A DNA stretch of 9,012 nucleotides, from positions 1-9,012 of the forward strand of contig JADFXO010000149.1 in NCBI GenBank assembly GCA_015233485.1, read 5' to 3'. This stretch comes from Nitrospirota bacterium. GTDB lineage: Bacteria > Nitrospirota > Thermodesulfovibrionia > Thermodesulfovibrionales > Magnetobacteriaceae. The notes beneath the pieces were generated by a model. It made no database searches. It worked only from the letters and a program-made list of their open reading frames with translations, and was not told the DNA's origin. This document shows positions 1 to 6,271 of this stretch, one piece after another (within the stretch, counting starts at the first letter, position 1; each line of letters starts with the position of its first letter). A program made the translations under genes and the position numbers.

Positions 1-156
1 ATGGCGATAAGCAGCCTTGAGGCCAAGGACTGGTATGTGAAGGCCTTTCTGGAGGGTAATCACTCGTTTGCCGTATAAAAATATGTTTTGCTTTGACAAA
101 TCAAGGAAGAGGTGAAGGCCGCCGAGTTGTTTATCAGAAAGCTGACGGGAAAGTAA
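1..156 (+). pseudogene. Broken reading frame at left edge, unrecognised
   Basis: Frame 1 opens with ATG at base 1 and reads 25 residues (MAISSLEAKDWYVKAFLEGN, then HSFAV) to TAA at 76-78. It meets a second stop, TGA, at 94-96. It then resumes as a protein-like stretch (EEVKAAELFIRKLTGK) from 106 to a TAA at 154-156. The two ends look coding (charged, alpha-helical), whereas the middle (79-105) does not. A decayed 3' end of a small helical protein whose start lies left of the window is the simplest reading. I do not recognise the family. It could also be chance, or a short genuine ORF 1-78. Confidence 0.3.
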
Positions 157-198
157 GCACCACGCAGGGACGAAATAATTGTCTAATATCTTATGATT

Positions 199-3100
199 TT
201 AGTTATTGAGAAATTCCTTAATAAAGTCTAATGCCTTTTTTTGATTTGGTATGTCATAAGGGGTTTCAAATTTTTCTTCAAATTTATTATGTAATTCCCT
301 TAAAGTTTCTTTTTCCATTGACAACGATATGCAGCCGCCCAGAAGTCTTATAGATTGTGCGAGATTTTCTTTGACGGCCTTGCTGCAAATTGCGTTGGCT
401 TTTCCAGGGGGAATAAGGTTCGATAATGTTGTGACATTTGTGGGCATTGCCAGTTTAAGGGTGCCGAACAGTCCAAGAATAGATTCTTTATCATTATCTG
501 CTAATTTGTCATTAATTATTTGTATAATACTTGCATCCCTAAATATATTAGGACTTTGACCTGTTGGCATTGCCATCCAAAAATTCCAAAAAAAGAAATC
601 CAGCTCTTTGATGGTGGCCTGTTCTATCTTTGGAAAAATCACAAGATGCTTATCATTTAATTGTTTAGCAAAAAAGTGGCTGCAGTCTCCTTTTTTAATG
701 ACATAGAAAGTGAACAGGAAATGGGATATTGCCTCTAACGTGTCATCTGGAATCTTTGCAAGAAAATCAATCCTTGTAAAATCAATCGTATCAGGTATCT
801 GCCAATTAAGACTTTTGTCTTCGCTACTATATAATTTTAGAAATCTGCTGATATTATTTAAGTCTGAATTGGAAAACAAATCTTCATATTGTTGCTTAGT
901 GAAGCTTTGTAGTATAGGCGCTATTTTATCTTTAATATAATCAGGTTTACATATGACAGATATGTTATGAATCAGTATATTCCATTGCTTTAGAGATAAA
1001 CTATCAACATTTTTAATAAATTCCTTTTCAGCGTGTTTATAATAAATTTTACCAGTATAAGGGAAGTATGCCTTTTTAATATCCTCCTGACCTCTCTTTA
1101 ATGGTGTAAATGGAGTATTAGTAAATGCTTTAAACCATATTATTTTAGGATCTAGATCAAGTTGAATGCTCTGAAGTACTATGGGGTTGAGGTTACATTT
1201 GATCGTTAGTATTTTAACAAGAGAAGCCACAACATCTGGGCTGAAATAATTATGTATCGCATAGTTAAACGTACTACAACTAAAACCTTCAATAAAACTC
1301 ATTATCATCTCTGTCGATATAAACGAATAAGTGAAGAACGAATGAAATAAAAATAAAAGAGATCCTGATTCATTAATTTTTTTTGATATGGTGTCACCCA
1401 ATAATTTCCATTCTAATTGTTCGCAGAATTTTTTTAATCTTTTATTATCGGTCATTGCCAGTACTGCCTCTTTTAGAAAATACACAATGGTAGCCAGACT
1501 GCCCTCTTTTGAGTTTTGACCCAATACTGTGAAGTCTAACCCTTTACAAAAGTTATTTCTGTTATACGTATTAACCCCTACCTGCCGTACCTTACATAAA
1601 AACTGCATAATTGTAGCCAGCCCGCCATTTGTTGATTGTTGACCCAACGCTTCGAAGCCTAACCCTTTACAAAAGTTATTTATGTGAGCTGTATCAACCC
1701 CTGCCTGCTGTGCTCTTTTAAGAAAATTTCCCCCTGCCTGCAGACCGGCCCCTTTTGAATGTACCCCAAACTCAAAGAAGTCTAACCCTTTACAAAAGTT
1801 ATAGATGTGAACTGTCTTAACCCCTGCCTGCTTTATCTCTATGAGAAAATTTCCCACTGTAGGCAGATTGTCCTCTTTTGAGCGCATACCCAATGTCTCG
1901 AAGTTTGAGATTTGTTTTACTAACCAACCTCTGTCTGTTGCAGCCGCGCTTTTGAGTAATGATAATATATATGTTAATTCAGATAGAGTAGCGTTGTTAA
2001 TATTGTTGTTAACTTTTGTCTTCTGCACCTCATTAAAACCATTATACAAGTTAATATAGTCTTTCCAAAAATCTTGAGTTCCTTTATAGCCGCAGGCCCA
2101 AGTCAAACAACAAATGACCAACGAAAGTGTCTTAATACTATCTTTTTGTGTCTTGTTGAGGATAATATTATAAATAGTATCCACGTTGAATAGGCCAAAT
2201 AAAATATTTATATTTGTTTTGTCATTCTTCGTTATTGCTTGAAGCAGTTCAGAATAATTATCAGGTTCTGTTTGCAGATATTTTGTTAAATATCCAATTA
2301 TAACGTCATTGAGATTTTTCTTGTCATGATGTGATTTAGCCTTAACTATGTATGCAGCATCGGTGGAGTGCTCCAGTTTGTAATAATCATCTTGAACCCT
2401 TGTTATAATTTTTTCATTGCAAAGCCTCTCAAGGTCGCTATGATTGAAATGCTCTCCGTAAAAAGTGACATCATATTGGAATACAGAAGCTACTTGAATA
2501 AGCATTTCATGCAAATCACTGGGTATTTGCTCTACGAAATAGAAATTATACACATACTTTAAAACATCATTCTCTTTCATATCTGATAATAGAGGATCTT
2601 CTTCACTATCCTTCTTCTTATTATACCATGCCCTAAGGTAGAATCTCAGTCTGCGTAAGTTTGAAATATTACCGTTATTAAAATTAGCTCTTATCCATGT
2701 TATATCTTCATCTGTCTCAAACGAAATATTCTTTTCTTTAATAAACTTAGTAATAATTCCTTTGACCGTATTAATATCAGAATCTATGTCAACATGCCAA
2801 TTCATTTTCATCCAGCCGTTAAATGGATTATTGGTTCCATTATTTTCATCTTCATCATCATTATCATCATTATTTCCATCATCTGTATATATTTTTCTTG
2901 CTGTGAAAATGAATGAGGCTCCTTTATTAGTTGAAGCAGCCTCCGCAGCATCAACTAATTTAAGTGACATTTTATCGTCAATATGAGCGTTTTCTATGAT
3001 ATACAGCAAGTTTGTCCCTTCAGTACTATTAATGTACCCACATATCTCTTCAATATCATTAATTTCCGACATATCTATAACAAAAATATCCCACTTGGCT

Positions 3101-3357
3101 TTAATAAATCCATTCCTAAACAATTTATATTTCATAATTCTGTATCCAACAAGCCTTGCTAAGACAGTTTTGCCCCTGCCTTCAGCACCCATTATCAGGC
3201 AGATTTTATTTTCACGTAGTAAATCCTCTATTTTCTCGATATATTCATTATTTTGATAAACCCAATCATTCTCAAGTTCTTTTTCAGTAGGCCAGCCTTT
3301 GCCTTGGTTAAGAATATAGTCTAATGATTCAATGGTAGGCATTTTATGCTTTGACAC
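199..3357 (-). CDS. Large STAND-like P-loop NTPase with 41-residue tandem repeats
   Basis: This 1052-residue protein carries a P-loop NTPase near its N-terminus. The Walker A motif GAEGRGKT is at residues 57-64, a Walker B-like hydrophobic strand ending in ENAH at 117-125, and a sensor-1-like FIFTAR at 149-154. A GNISNLRRLR segment at 229-238 resembles the helical lid of AAA+/STAND proteins, and a winged-helix-like region follows at about 283-340. Residues ~485-648 are four 41-residue helical repeats, and the rest is leucine-rich and probably helical. This order (switch NTPase, winged helix, long superhelical sensor) fits STAND ATPases such as bacterial Avs/NACHT-type defence proteins. No effector domain is fused. 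The start called is GTG at 3355-3357, overlapping the upstream membrane gene by 14 bases. An ATG at 3340-3342, one base after that gene's stop, is equally plausible. Neither has a clear Shine-Dalgarno sequence, suggesting translational coupling. The gene is much more AT-rich than genes to its right, hinting at horizontal transfer. The exact NTPase subfamily is not determined. Confidence 0.8.
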   Translation of the reverse strand: MSKHKMPTIESLDYILNQGKGWPTEKELENDWVYQNNEYIEKIEDLLRENKICLIMGAEGRGKTVLARLVGYRIMKYKLFRNGFIKAKWDIFVIDMSEINDIEEICGYINSTEGTNLLYIIENAHIDDKMSLKLVDAAEAASTNKGASFIFTARKIYTDDGNNDDNDDEDENNGTNNPFNGWMKMNWHVDIDSDINTVKGIITKFIKEKNISFETDEDITWIRANFNNGNISNLRRLRFYLRAWYNKKKDSEEDPLLSDMKENDVLKYVYNFYFVEQIPSDLHEMLIQVASVFQYDVTFYGEHFNHSDLERLCNEKIITRVQDDYYKLEHSTDAAYIVKAKSHHDKKNLNDVIIGYLTKYLQTEPDNYSELLQAITKNDKTNINILFGLFNVDTIYNIILNKTQKDSIKTLSLVICCLTWACGYKGTQDFWKDYINLYNGFNEVQKTKVNNNINNATLSELTYILSLLKSAAATDRGWLVKQISNFETLGMRSKEDNLPTVGNFLIEIKQAGVKTVHIYNFCKGLDFFEFGVHSKGAGLQAGGNFLKRAQQAGVDTAHINNFCKGLGFEALGQQSTNGGLATIMQFLCKVRQVGVNTYNRNNFCKGLDFTVLGQNSKEGSLATIVYFLKEAVLAMTDNKRLKKFCEQLEWKLLGDTISKKINESGSLLFLFHSFFTYSFISTEMIMSFIEGFSCSTFNYAIHNYFSPDVVASLVKILTIKCNLNPIVLQSIQLDLDPKIIWFKAFTNTPFTPLKRGQEDIKKAYFPYTGKIYYKHAEKEFIKNVDSLSLKQWNILIHNISVICKPDYIKDKIAPILQSFTKQQYEDLFSNSDLNNISRFLKLYSSEDKSLNWQIPDTIDFTRIDFLAKIPDDTLEAISHFLFTFYVIKKGDCSHFFAKQLNDKHLVIFPKIEQATIKELDFFFWNFWMAMPTGQSPNIFRDASIIQIINDKLADNDKESILGLFGTLKLAMPTNVTTLSNLIPPGKANAICSKAVKENLAQSIRLLGGCISLSMEKETLRELHNKFEEKFETPYDIPNQKKALDFIKEFLNN
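1415..1906 (-). repeat. Four 123-bp tandem coding repeats (41 residues each)
   Basis: Inside the NTPase gene the string AACCCTTTACAAAAGTTAT recurs at 1538, 1661 and 1784, exactly 123 bases apart. It encodes NFCKGL on the minus strand at residues 520, 561 and 602. A degenerate fourth copy (KFCEQL) sits 123 bases further on. Each unit reads roughly N-FCKGLDF-x-x-LG-x-x-S-K-x-G-x-L-x-x-x-x-x-FL-x-x-x-x-Q-x-GV. The units keep frame and length, and the central three are clearly similar in DNA as well as protein, so they arose by fairly recent in-frame duplication. They probably form helical hairpins of a sensor superhelix; I do not recognise a named repeat family. Confidence 0.9.
2840..2884 (-). 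repeat. Trinucleotide low-complexity tract encoding Asp/Asn-rich loop
   Basis: An imperfect ATC/ATT triplet run on the plus strand encodes, on the minus strand, DDGNNDDNDDEDENN at residues 159-173 of the NTPase. It falls just after the sensor-1-like strand, where a surface loop is expected. Being triplet-based, it can change length without breaking frame. Confidence 0.8.
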
Positions 3358-3781
3358 ACCAAATATCTGTTATACAACATATATATAGCAAAACTCCTGC
3401 CATAATTATTAAAAAACACAATATCTTCCAACCACAATTAGGTATTCCTCTTTGTCTATTTACAACGGCTTTGTTAGACTGTTTCCCAGTTGATTGCCAC
3501 GTTAGTCTCGAATCCTCAATAAACGTGCTTAGCCCAAAAGCTCCTATTGCAGAAATAAGGAAGCAACCAGCCATTAAATAAACTTTTGATTTCGTCATCG
3601 GCTCTGTAAATTTATATGTTGTAAAAGCAGTTGTAAAAAAGTTTACGGCAAGGGATATACAGATACCTGAAAGAAGGGTAAAGAAATTTGCATTTTGGAA
3701 AGAGAGTAAAAAAGAAAGCATTGGTTGCAGTCTTTGGCACACTAATAACTTTAATTGTTCCCACTCTTCTCTTATATCCAT
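3344..3781 (-). CDS. Small three-helix membrane protein, partner of the NTPase
   Basis: This 145-residue protein has no family I recognise. Three hydrophobic segments long enough to span the membrane lie at about residues 32-53, 68-87 and 119-138. The N-terminus is amphipathic, and a basic loop (residues 100-111, with K, R and Q) lies between the second and third segments. The ATG at 3779-3781 is preceded by GGGAG ten bases upstream. The gene is first in the operon, and its stop (TAA, 3344-3346) lies inside the start region of the NTPase gene, so the two are almost certainly co-translated. In bacterial defence and cell-death modules, small multi-helix membrane proteins commonly act as pore-forming or depolarising effectors controlled by an NTPase sensor. 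That role here is inference from size, topology and coupling. Alternatives are a membrane anchor or an accessory protein. Confidence 0.75.
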   Translation of the reverse strand: MDIREEWEQLKLLVCQRLQPMLSFLLSFQNANFFTLLSGICISLAVNFFTTAFTTYKFTEPMTKSKVYLMAGCFLISAIGAFGLSTFIEDSRLTWQSTGKQSNKAVVNRQRGIPNCGWKILCFLIIMAGVLLYICCITDIWCVKA

Positions 3782-3836
3782 ATATTAATGACTCCCAAAA
3801 AGCTGCAATCCTCACATTCCTAAAAATGTTAAATCT

Positions 3837-3865
3837 ATTATATCACAAATGTTCACAAATGTTCA
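3837..3865 (-). promoter_or_regulatory. Extended -10 promoter of the membrane protein-NTPase operon
   Basis: Read on the minus strand, TGATATAAT gives a perfect TATAAT (3842-3837) with the extended -10 TG. A weak -35 (TGAACA, 3865-3860) lies 17 bases upstream. Transcription would start near 3830, leaving a leader of about 50 bases before the ATG at 3781. Confidence 0.65.
3844..3863. repeat. Tandem 10-bp direct repeat in the operon promoter
   Basis: CACAAATGTT occurs twice head-to-tail and is followed by CA. The pair fills most of the spacer between the -35 and -10 of the operon promoter. Ten-base spacing puts both copies on the same face of the helix, as expected for a repressor site. Function is inferred. 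Confidence 0.6.
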
Positions 3866-3897
3866 AAAAAATAATTGCAATCGATAAGTCCTTGTAA

Positions 3898-3948
3898 TTA
3901 TAGATAAAAGCTCGAATTAGGATCCTGGATATAATCGTCTTTGGACAT
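3898..3948 (-). CDS. 16-codon ORF with strong ribosome binding site: leader peptide or truncated gene
   Basis: On the minus strand AAGGAGG (3962-3956) stands 7 bases before ATG (3948-3946). It opens a frame encoding MSKDDYIQDPNSSFYL and stops at TAA (3898-3900). A near-consensus promoter lies upstream at 4017-4045. The initiation signals are among the strongest in the window, yet the product is only 16 residues. After the stop the same frame continues (LQGLIDCNYFFEHL) before another stop. Either this is a leader peptide upstream of the membrane protein-NTPase operon, or the 5' stub of a gene whose body was lost when the present operon arrived. I see no codon run typical of amino-acid attenuators. 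Confidence 0.45.
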   Translation of the reverse strand: MSKDDYIQDPNSSFYL

Positions 3949-3963
3949 TTGCTACCTCCTTGA

Positions 3964-4031
3964 AATATGTTTTATTGTATCATACTAAAAGCATGACTGT
4001 ATATAGGAATGTCTGTATAATAAAACATATT
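3964..4031. repeat. 13-bp perfect inverted repeat, arms 42 bases apart
   Basis: AATATGTTTTATT (3964-3976) is exactly the reverse complement of AATAAAACATATT (4019-4031), with partial similarity continuing inward for a few bases. The right arm overlaps the -10 of the minus-strand promoter, and the left arm abuts the Shine-Dalgarno of the 16-codon ORF. A related AAAACATATA is at 4141-4150, in the leader of the secreted repeat protein. Arm centres are about 55 bp apart, near five helical turns, so a looping operator is possible. Remnant ends of a small mobile element is the alternative. Confidence 0.6.
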
Positions 4032-4045
4032 ACATTATTTGTCAA
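4017..4045 (-). promoter_or_regulatory. Near-consensus sigma70 promoter reading leftwards
   Basis: On the minus strand a perfect TTGACA (4045-4040) is separated by 17 bases from TATTAT (4022-4017). It would drive the 16-codon ORF and could read through into the membrane protein-NTPase operon about 240 bases downstream. Confidence 0.7.
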
Positions 4046-4082
4046 GGATTGTTTTGCGCGTTGTGTTATTTTTTTACGATTG

Positions 4083-4091
4083 TGGTACAAT
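4083..4091 (+). promoter_or_regulatory. Extended -10 element for the secreted repeat protein gene
   Basis: TGGTACAAT matches the extended -10 form TGnTAnAAT. A weak -35 candidate (TTGTGT, 4061-4066) lies 19 bases upstream. Transcription starting near 4098 would give a leader of roughly 65 bases. No second candidate as good is visible on this strand before the gene. Confidence 0.45.
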
Positions 4092-4164
4092 ACCCCGTTG
4101 CACATGCGGCTGCCTTGAGAAGGCATTACTAATAACAACTAAAACATATATGAAAGGGGTATTG

Positions 4165-4740
4165 ATGAGAAAATCAACAAGTGTGTTGTCAGCGGCGATT
4201 ATTGTGATCGTCGGGTTCCTTTACGGAATTGCCAGCGCTCAGGAAAAAACGGTAATTGATACTTACAAAAATGGAAATCCACGAATAACGAAATTCAGTG
4301 TCGATAAGACTGCTCCAGATGGTTTTGTGATAAAAAAGAACACCGAGTATGAGCAGTACGAAAGCGGCAAATCCAAACGCGCCACATTAGCCGCGGACTG
4401 GCAAATCCCAGACGGCCCGGTTCTAAAGGCCGGAGAGGTAGAGTTCTATGAGGACGGAAAGACAAAAAAGGCCGTTCTCGCCAAAGATTTTGAGCTGCCA
4501 AATGGTTTTGTTATTAAAGCCGGCACTGTCCACGAGATGTACCCTAACAGGATGTTCAAAATAGTGGTGCCCGCCAGGGATTATTACGGGCCAGATGGGA
4601 TTACAGCCAAGGCCGGTACGCAATTCGAGCAATTTGAAAATGGAAAGATTAAAAGAGCGACACTTGTCTCAGGTTGGACGATGCCAGATGGCACGGTGAT
4701 TAAGGCGGGCGAAGTGTACAAGCAAGACAATGCCGACTGA
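4165..4740 (+). CDS. Secreted protein of five ~31-residue repeats (YwqK/MORN-like)
   Basis: The product is 191 residues. The ATG at 4165 is chosen because AAAGGGG stands about six bases upstream and because it opens a classic signal peptide: MRK, a hydrophobic core, then ASA with cleavage expected after residue 25. A longer frame open from 4039 would bury this signal. The mature part is five repeats of about 31 residues. Each is built as (F/Y)-E-x-GK-x-K-x-A, a short strand, then P(D/N)G-x-V-I-K-AG; the last repeat ends KAGEVYKQDNAD. Alternating aromatic, lysine and glycine turns suggest a beta-sheet solenoid similar to MORN or YwqK-type repeats. The fourth repeat is the most diverged. It is probably periplasmic or cell-surface. 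No catalytic residues are evident and I cannot assign a function. The gene appears monocistronic, with its own promoter and a terminator directly downstream. Confidence 0.75.
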   Translation: MRKSTSVLSAAIIVIVGFLYGIASAQEKTVIDTYKNGNPRITKFSVDKTAPDGFVIKKNTEYEQYESGKSKRATLAADWQIPDGPVLKAGEVEFYEDGKTKKAVLAKDFELPNGFVIKAGTVHEMYPNRMFKIVVPARDYYGPDGITAKAGTQFEQFENGKIKRATLVSGWTMPDGTVIKAGEVYKQDNAD

Positions 4741-4749
4741 AAACTAATC

Positions 4750-4784
4750 GGGCTGCGCGCGACGTTGTTTTCTCGCGGCAGCCC
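4750..4784 (+). terminator. Hairpin terminator between convergent genes
   Basis: GGGCTGCGCGCGA (4750-4762) pairs with TCGCGGCAGCCC (4773-4784) across a 10-base loop, with a single bulged G. A TTTT follows at 4792-4795, a few bases late. It lies 9 bases after the stop of the secreted repeat gene and 22 before the end of the opposing Bax-inhibitor gene. It may stop transcription from both sides. Confidence 0.65.
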
Positions 4785-4806
4785 TGAAGACTTTTACCTA
4801 TCCCCT

Positions 4807-5550
4807 TTATCTATCCCTTAGTTTCGCAAGCAGATTCAGCATCTCAATATAGAGCCAAACAAGCGTAACCATTATGGCAAATCCGCCGTACCATTCGAAA
4901 TATTTCGGGGCGTTTTCCCTTGCCGCGCCCTCAATAAAATCAAAGTCCAGCACCAGATTCAAGGCCGCTATTACCACCACCACAACGCTGAATCCAATCC
5001 CTATCACACCGCTTCCATAGATGTGCGGGATTTGAACGCCGAATAGTCCCAACACAAAGGATGCGAGATAGACGATGAGTATGCCGCCGGTTGCCGCCAC
5101 TACGCCGGCCTTGAATTTCTCAGTTGCCCGCACGATACCGGCCTTATATGCCGCTAACAGCATGAAGAGCGTGCCGAATGTCAGGGCTACGGCCTGAAAG
5201 GCAAGCCCCGGATATTTTTGCTCGAAAACCGCCGTTATGCCCCCTAAGAACAATCCCTCAAACACCGCGTATACCGGTGCCGTCAACGGCGACCATTTGT
5301 TTACAAATATCGTAACAAGCGCGGTGATGAACCCACCGATGAGGCCGATGGTCATAAATGGAGTAACGGCCACCATTCCCTCGTCGAAATATGTCCGCCA
5401 TACCCATGACGCGCTGAACAAGAGGATAACCAGCAGAAAGGCCGTCTTATTGACCGTCCCACTTACCGTCATCGCCCCTTCAGCTCCATAACCTACCGCC
5501 GGCCTTCTCAGAGCCTTTGCCCTTAATGCCGGATTTGATGTTCTCATCAT
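4807..5550 (-). CDS. Bax inhibitor-1/YccA family integral membrane protein
   Basis: The 247-residue product matches the BaxI_1-type branch of the Bax inhibitor-1 superfamily. It has the N-terminal RTSNPAL motif and then seven hydrophobic segments (about residues 36-50, 62-81, 89-107, 117-134, 148-170, 182-201 and 221-241). The family-typical YAVFEGLFLG is at 94-103, the conserved NLVLDFDFIEGA at 198-209, and the closing APKYFEWYGGFAIMVTLVWL at 214-233. Relatives include the calcium-leak channel YetJ, where paired acidic residues gate the pore; D202 and D204 here lie in the corresponding conserved segment. Bacterial substrates and roles are otherwise poorly fixed. The first of two adjacent ATGs (5548-5550) is preferred, with GGAGG nine bases upstream. 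Length is normal for the family. It has its own consensus promoter and is probably transcribed alone, although the hydrolase gene upstream lies on the same strand. Confidence 0.93.
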   Translation of the reverse strand: MMRTSNPALRAKALRRPAVGYGAEGAMTVSGTVNKTAFLLVILLFSASWVWRTYFDEGMVAVTPFMTIGLIGGFITALVTIFVNKWSPLTAPVYAVFEGLFLGGITAVFEQKYPGLAFQAVALTFGTLFMLLAAYKAGIVRATEKFKAGVVAATGGILIVYLASFVLGLFGVQIPHIYGSGVIGIGFSVVVVVIAALNLVLDFDFIEGAARENAPKYFEWYGGFAIMVTLVWLYIEMLNLLAKLRDR

Positions 5551-5582
5551 TGTCTTATACCTCCGTATGTACCTATATATAT

Positions 5583-5611
5583 ATTATAGGATGTATTGAA
5601 AAAATTGTCAA
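5583..5611 (-). promoter_or_regulatory. Consensus sigma70 promoter of the Bax-inhibitor gene
   Basis: Minus strand: perfect TTGACA (5611-5606), a 17-base spacer, perfect TATAAT (5588-5583). Transcription would begin near 5576, about 25 bases before the ATG. A small inverted repeat, CCTATA/TATAGG (5572-5577 and 5585-5590), spans the -10 and start site and could be an operator or simply an AT-rich coincidence. Confidence 0.85.
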
Positions 5612-5619
5612 ACGACACC

Positions 5620-5664
5620 GAGGGCGCTGCCCTCCGTCTCCCGCAAGGAGGGTAACCCTCCTTG
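5620..5664. repeat. Pair of GC-rich palindromes, likely terminator and intergenic repeat
   Basis: Two adjacent palindromes lie 9 bases past the stop of the hydrolase gene. One is GAGGGC-GCT-GCCCTC (5620-5634). The other is CAAGGAGGGT-A-ACCCTCCTTG (5644-5664), a perfect 10-bp inverted repeat with one central base. Neither is followed directly by a T run, though AATTTTTT occurs on the minus strand just past them, overlapping the next promoter. They may terminate hydrolase transcription. Their style also resembles dispersed palindromic elements found between genes in many environmental bacteria. Confidence 0.65.
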
Positions 5665-5673
5665 ACCTCGTAC

Positions 5674-6261
5674 TTACAAAATTATTTTAGAGAAGACATC
5701 GTTGTAGATTACATCTGCGAGGAGTTCATAGCCCTTCGTGGAAAGATGAAGTCCGTCATTAGAGTACTCAATGGCAAGGCGTTGAACCGGTGTTTCGCAT
5801 GATGCGGTAAAGTAATCCGCAAACGGGATATTGAGCTTCGTCGCGTTTTCTTTGATCATATTGTTGAGTTCAACCCGCGGCGCTATCAGAGGGTCATATC
5901 CCCTCAGTGAAGGCACGGTAACGGCCACGGGAATAATCCCCGCGTCAAGGGCAGTTTTATACATGTAGTACAAGTGGGACATTATAGCGCCTAACTCCAC
6001 CGACCAACCCAGGTCATTAGTGCCCCCAAGTATGATAACGTAGTCAGGTTTTATGGACACGACATCCCTGTCATAACGCCTTAACATGTCCTCGGTTAAC
6101 TCGCCGCTGACACCACTGACGACAAAATCGGCCTTGCCGCCCATTTTCTCTTTGAGAAATTCAGTGTAGGGCGTCTCACGGTACCACGGCTCATCCCGCG
6201 TAGGAGATTGAAACCCAACGGTAAGGCTGTCGCCAAACGCCGCTATCATTAGCTTAGACAT
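5674..6261 (-). CDS. SGNH/GDSL-family hydrolase (lipase/esterase-like)
   Basis: The 195-residue product has all four SGNH blocks. GDSLT at residues 10-14 carries the nucleophile S12. Glycine G50 in VVSGVSGE forms part of the oxyanion hole, GGTND at 79-83 contributes N82, and the DGLH motif at 169-172 provides D169 and H172. Length is typical of single-domain TesA/arylesterase-like members, which hydrolyse ester or thioester bonds of acyl substrates. The exact substrate cannot be told. There is no signal peptide, so a cytoplasmic location is likely. The ATG at 6259-6261 has no good Shine-Dalgarno sequence, and the promoter's -10 ends only 10 bases upstream, so the mRNA may be almost leaderless. 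A second in-frame ATG at 6247-6249 (residue 5) is the alternative start. Palindromes downstream separate it from the Bax-inhibitor gene, and it is divergent from the caspase gene. Confidence 0.92.
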   Translation of the reverse strand: MSKLMIAAFGDSLTVGFQSPTRDEPWYRETPYTEFLKEKMGGKADFVVSGVSGELTEDMLRRYDRDVVSIKPDYVIILGGTNDLGWSVELGAIMSHLYYMYKTALDAGIIPVAVTVPSLRGYDPLIAPRVELNNMIKENATKLNIPFADYFTASCETPVQRLAIEYSNDGLHLSTKGYELLADVIYNDVFSKIIL

Positions 6262-6271
6262 TGTTGCCTAT

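Noticed and set aside
1415..1906. CRISPR-like regular repeats
   Set aside because: Period is 123 bases, units lie in an open coding frame and conserve protein sequence, and there are no unique spacers between short identical repeats.
3688..3897. Plus-strand 69-codon hydrophobic ORF opposite the membrane gene
   Set aside because: It starts with TTG, has no convincing ribosome binding site, and overlaps antisense to the membrane protein and the operon promoter. Its hydrophobicity is what antisense of a membrane-helix gene tends to give.
4039..4164. N-terminal extension of the secreted repeat protein from a TTG at 4039
   Set aside because: It would place 42 cysteine-containing, non-signal residues before a textbook signal peptide, and the best Shine-Dalgarno is directly before the ATG at 4165. 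The predicted promoter lies inside the extension.
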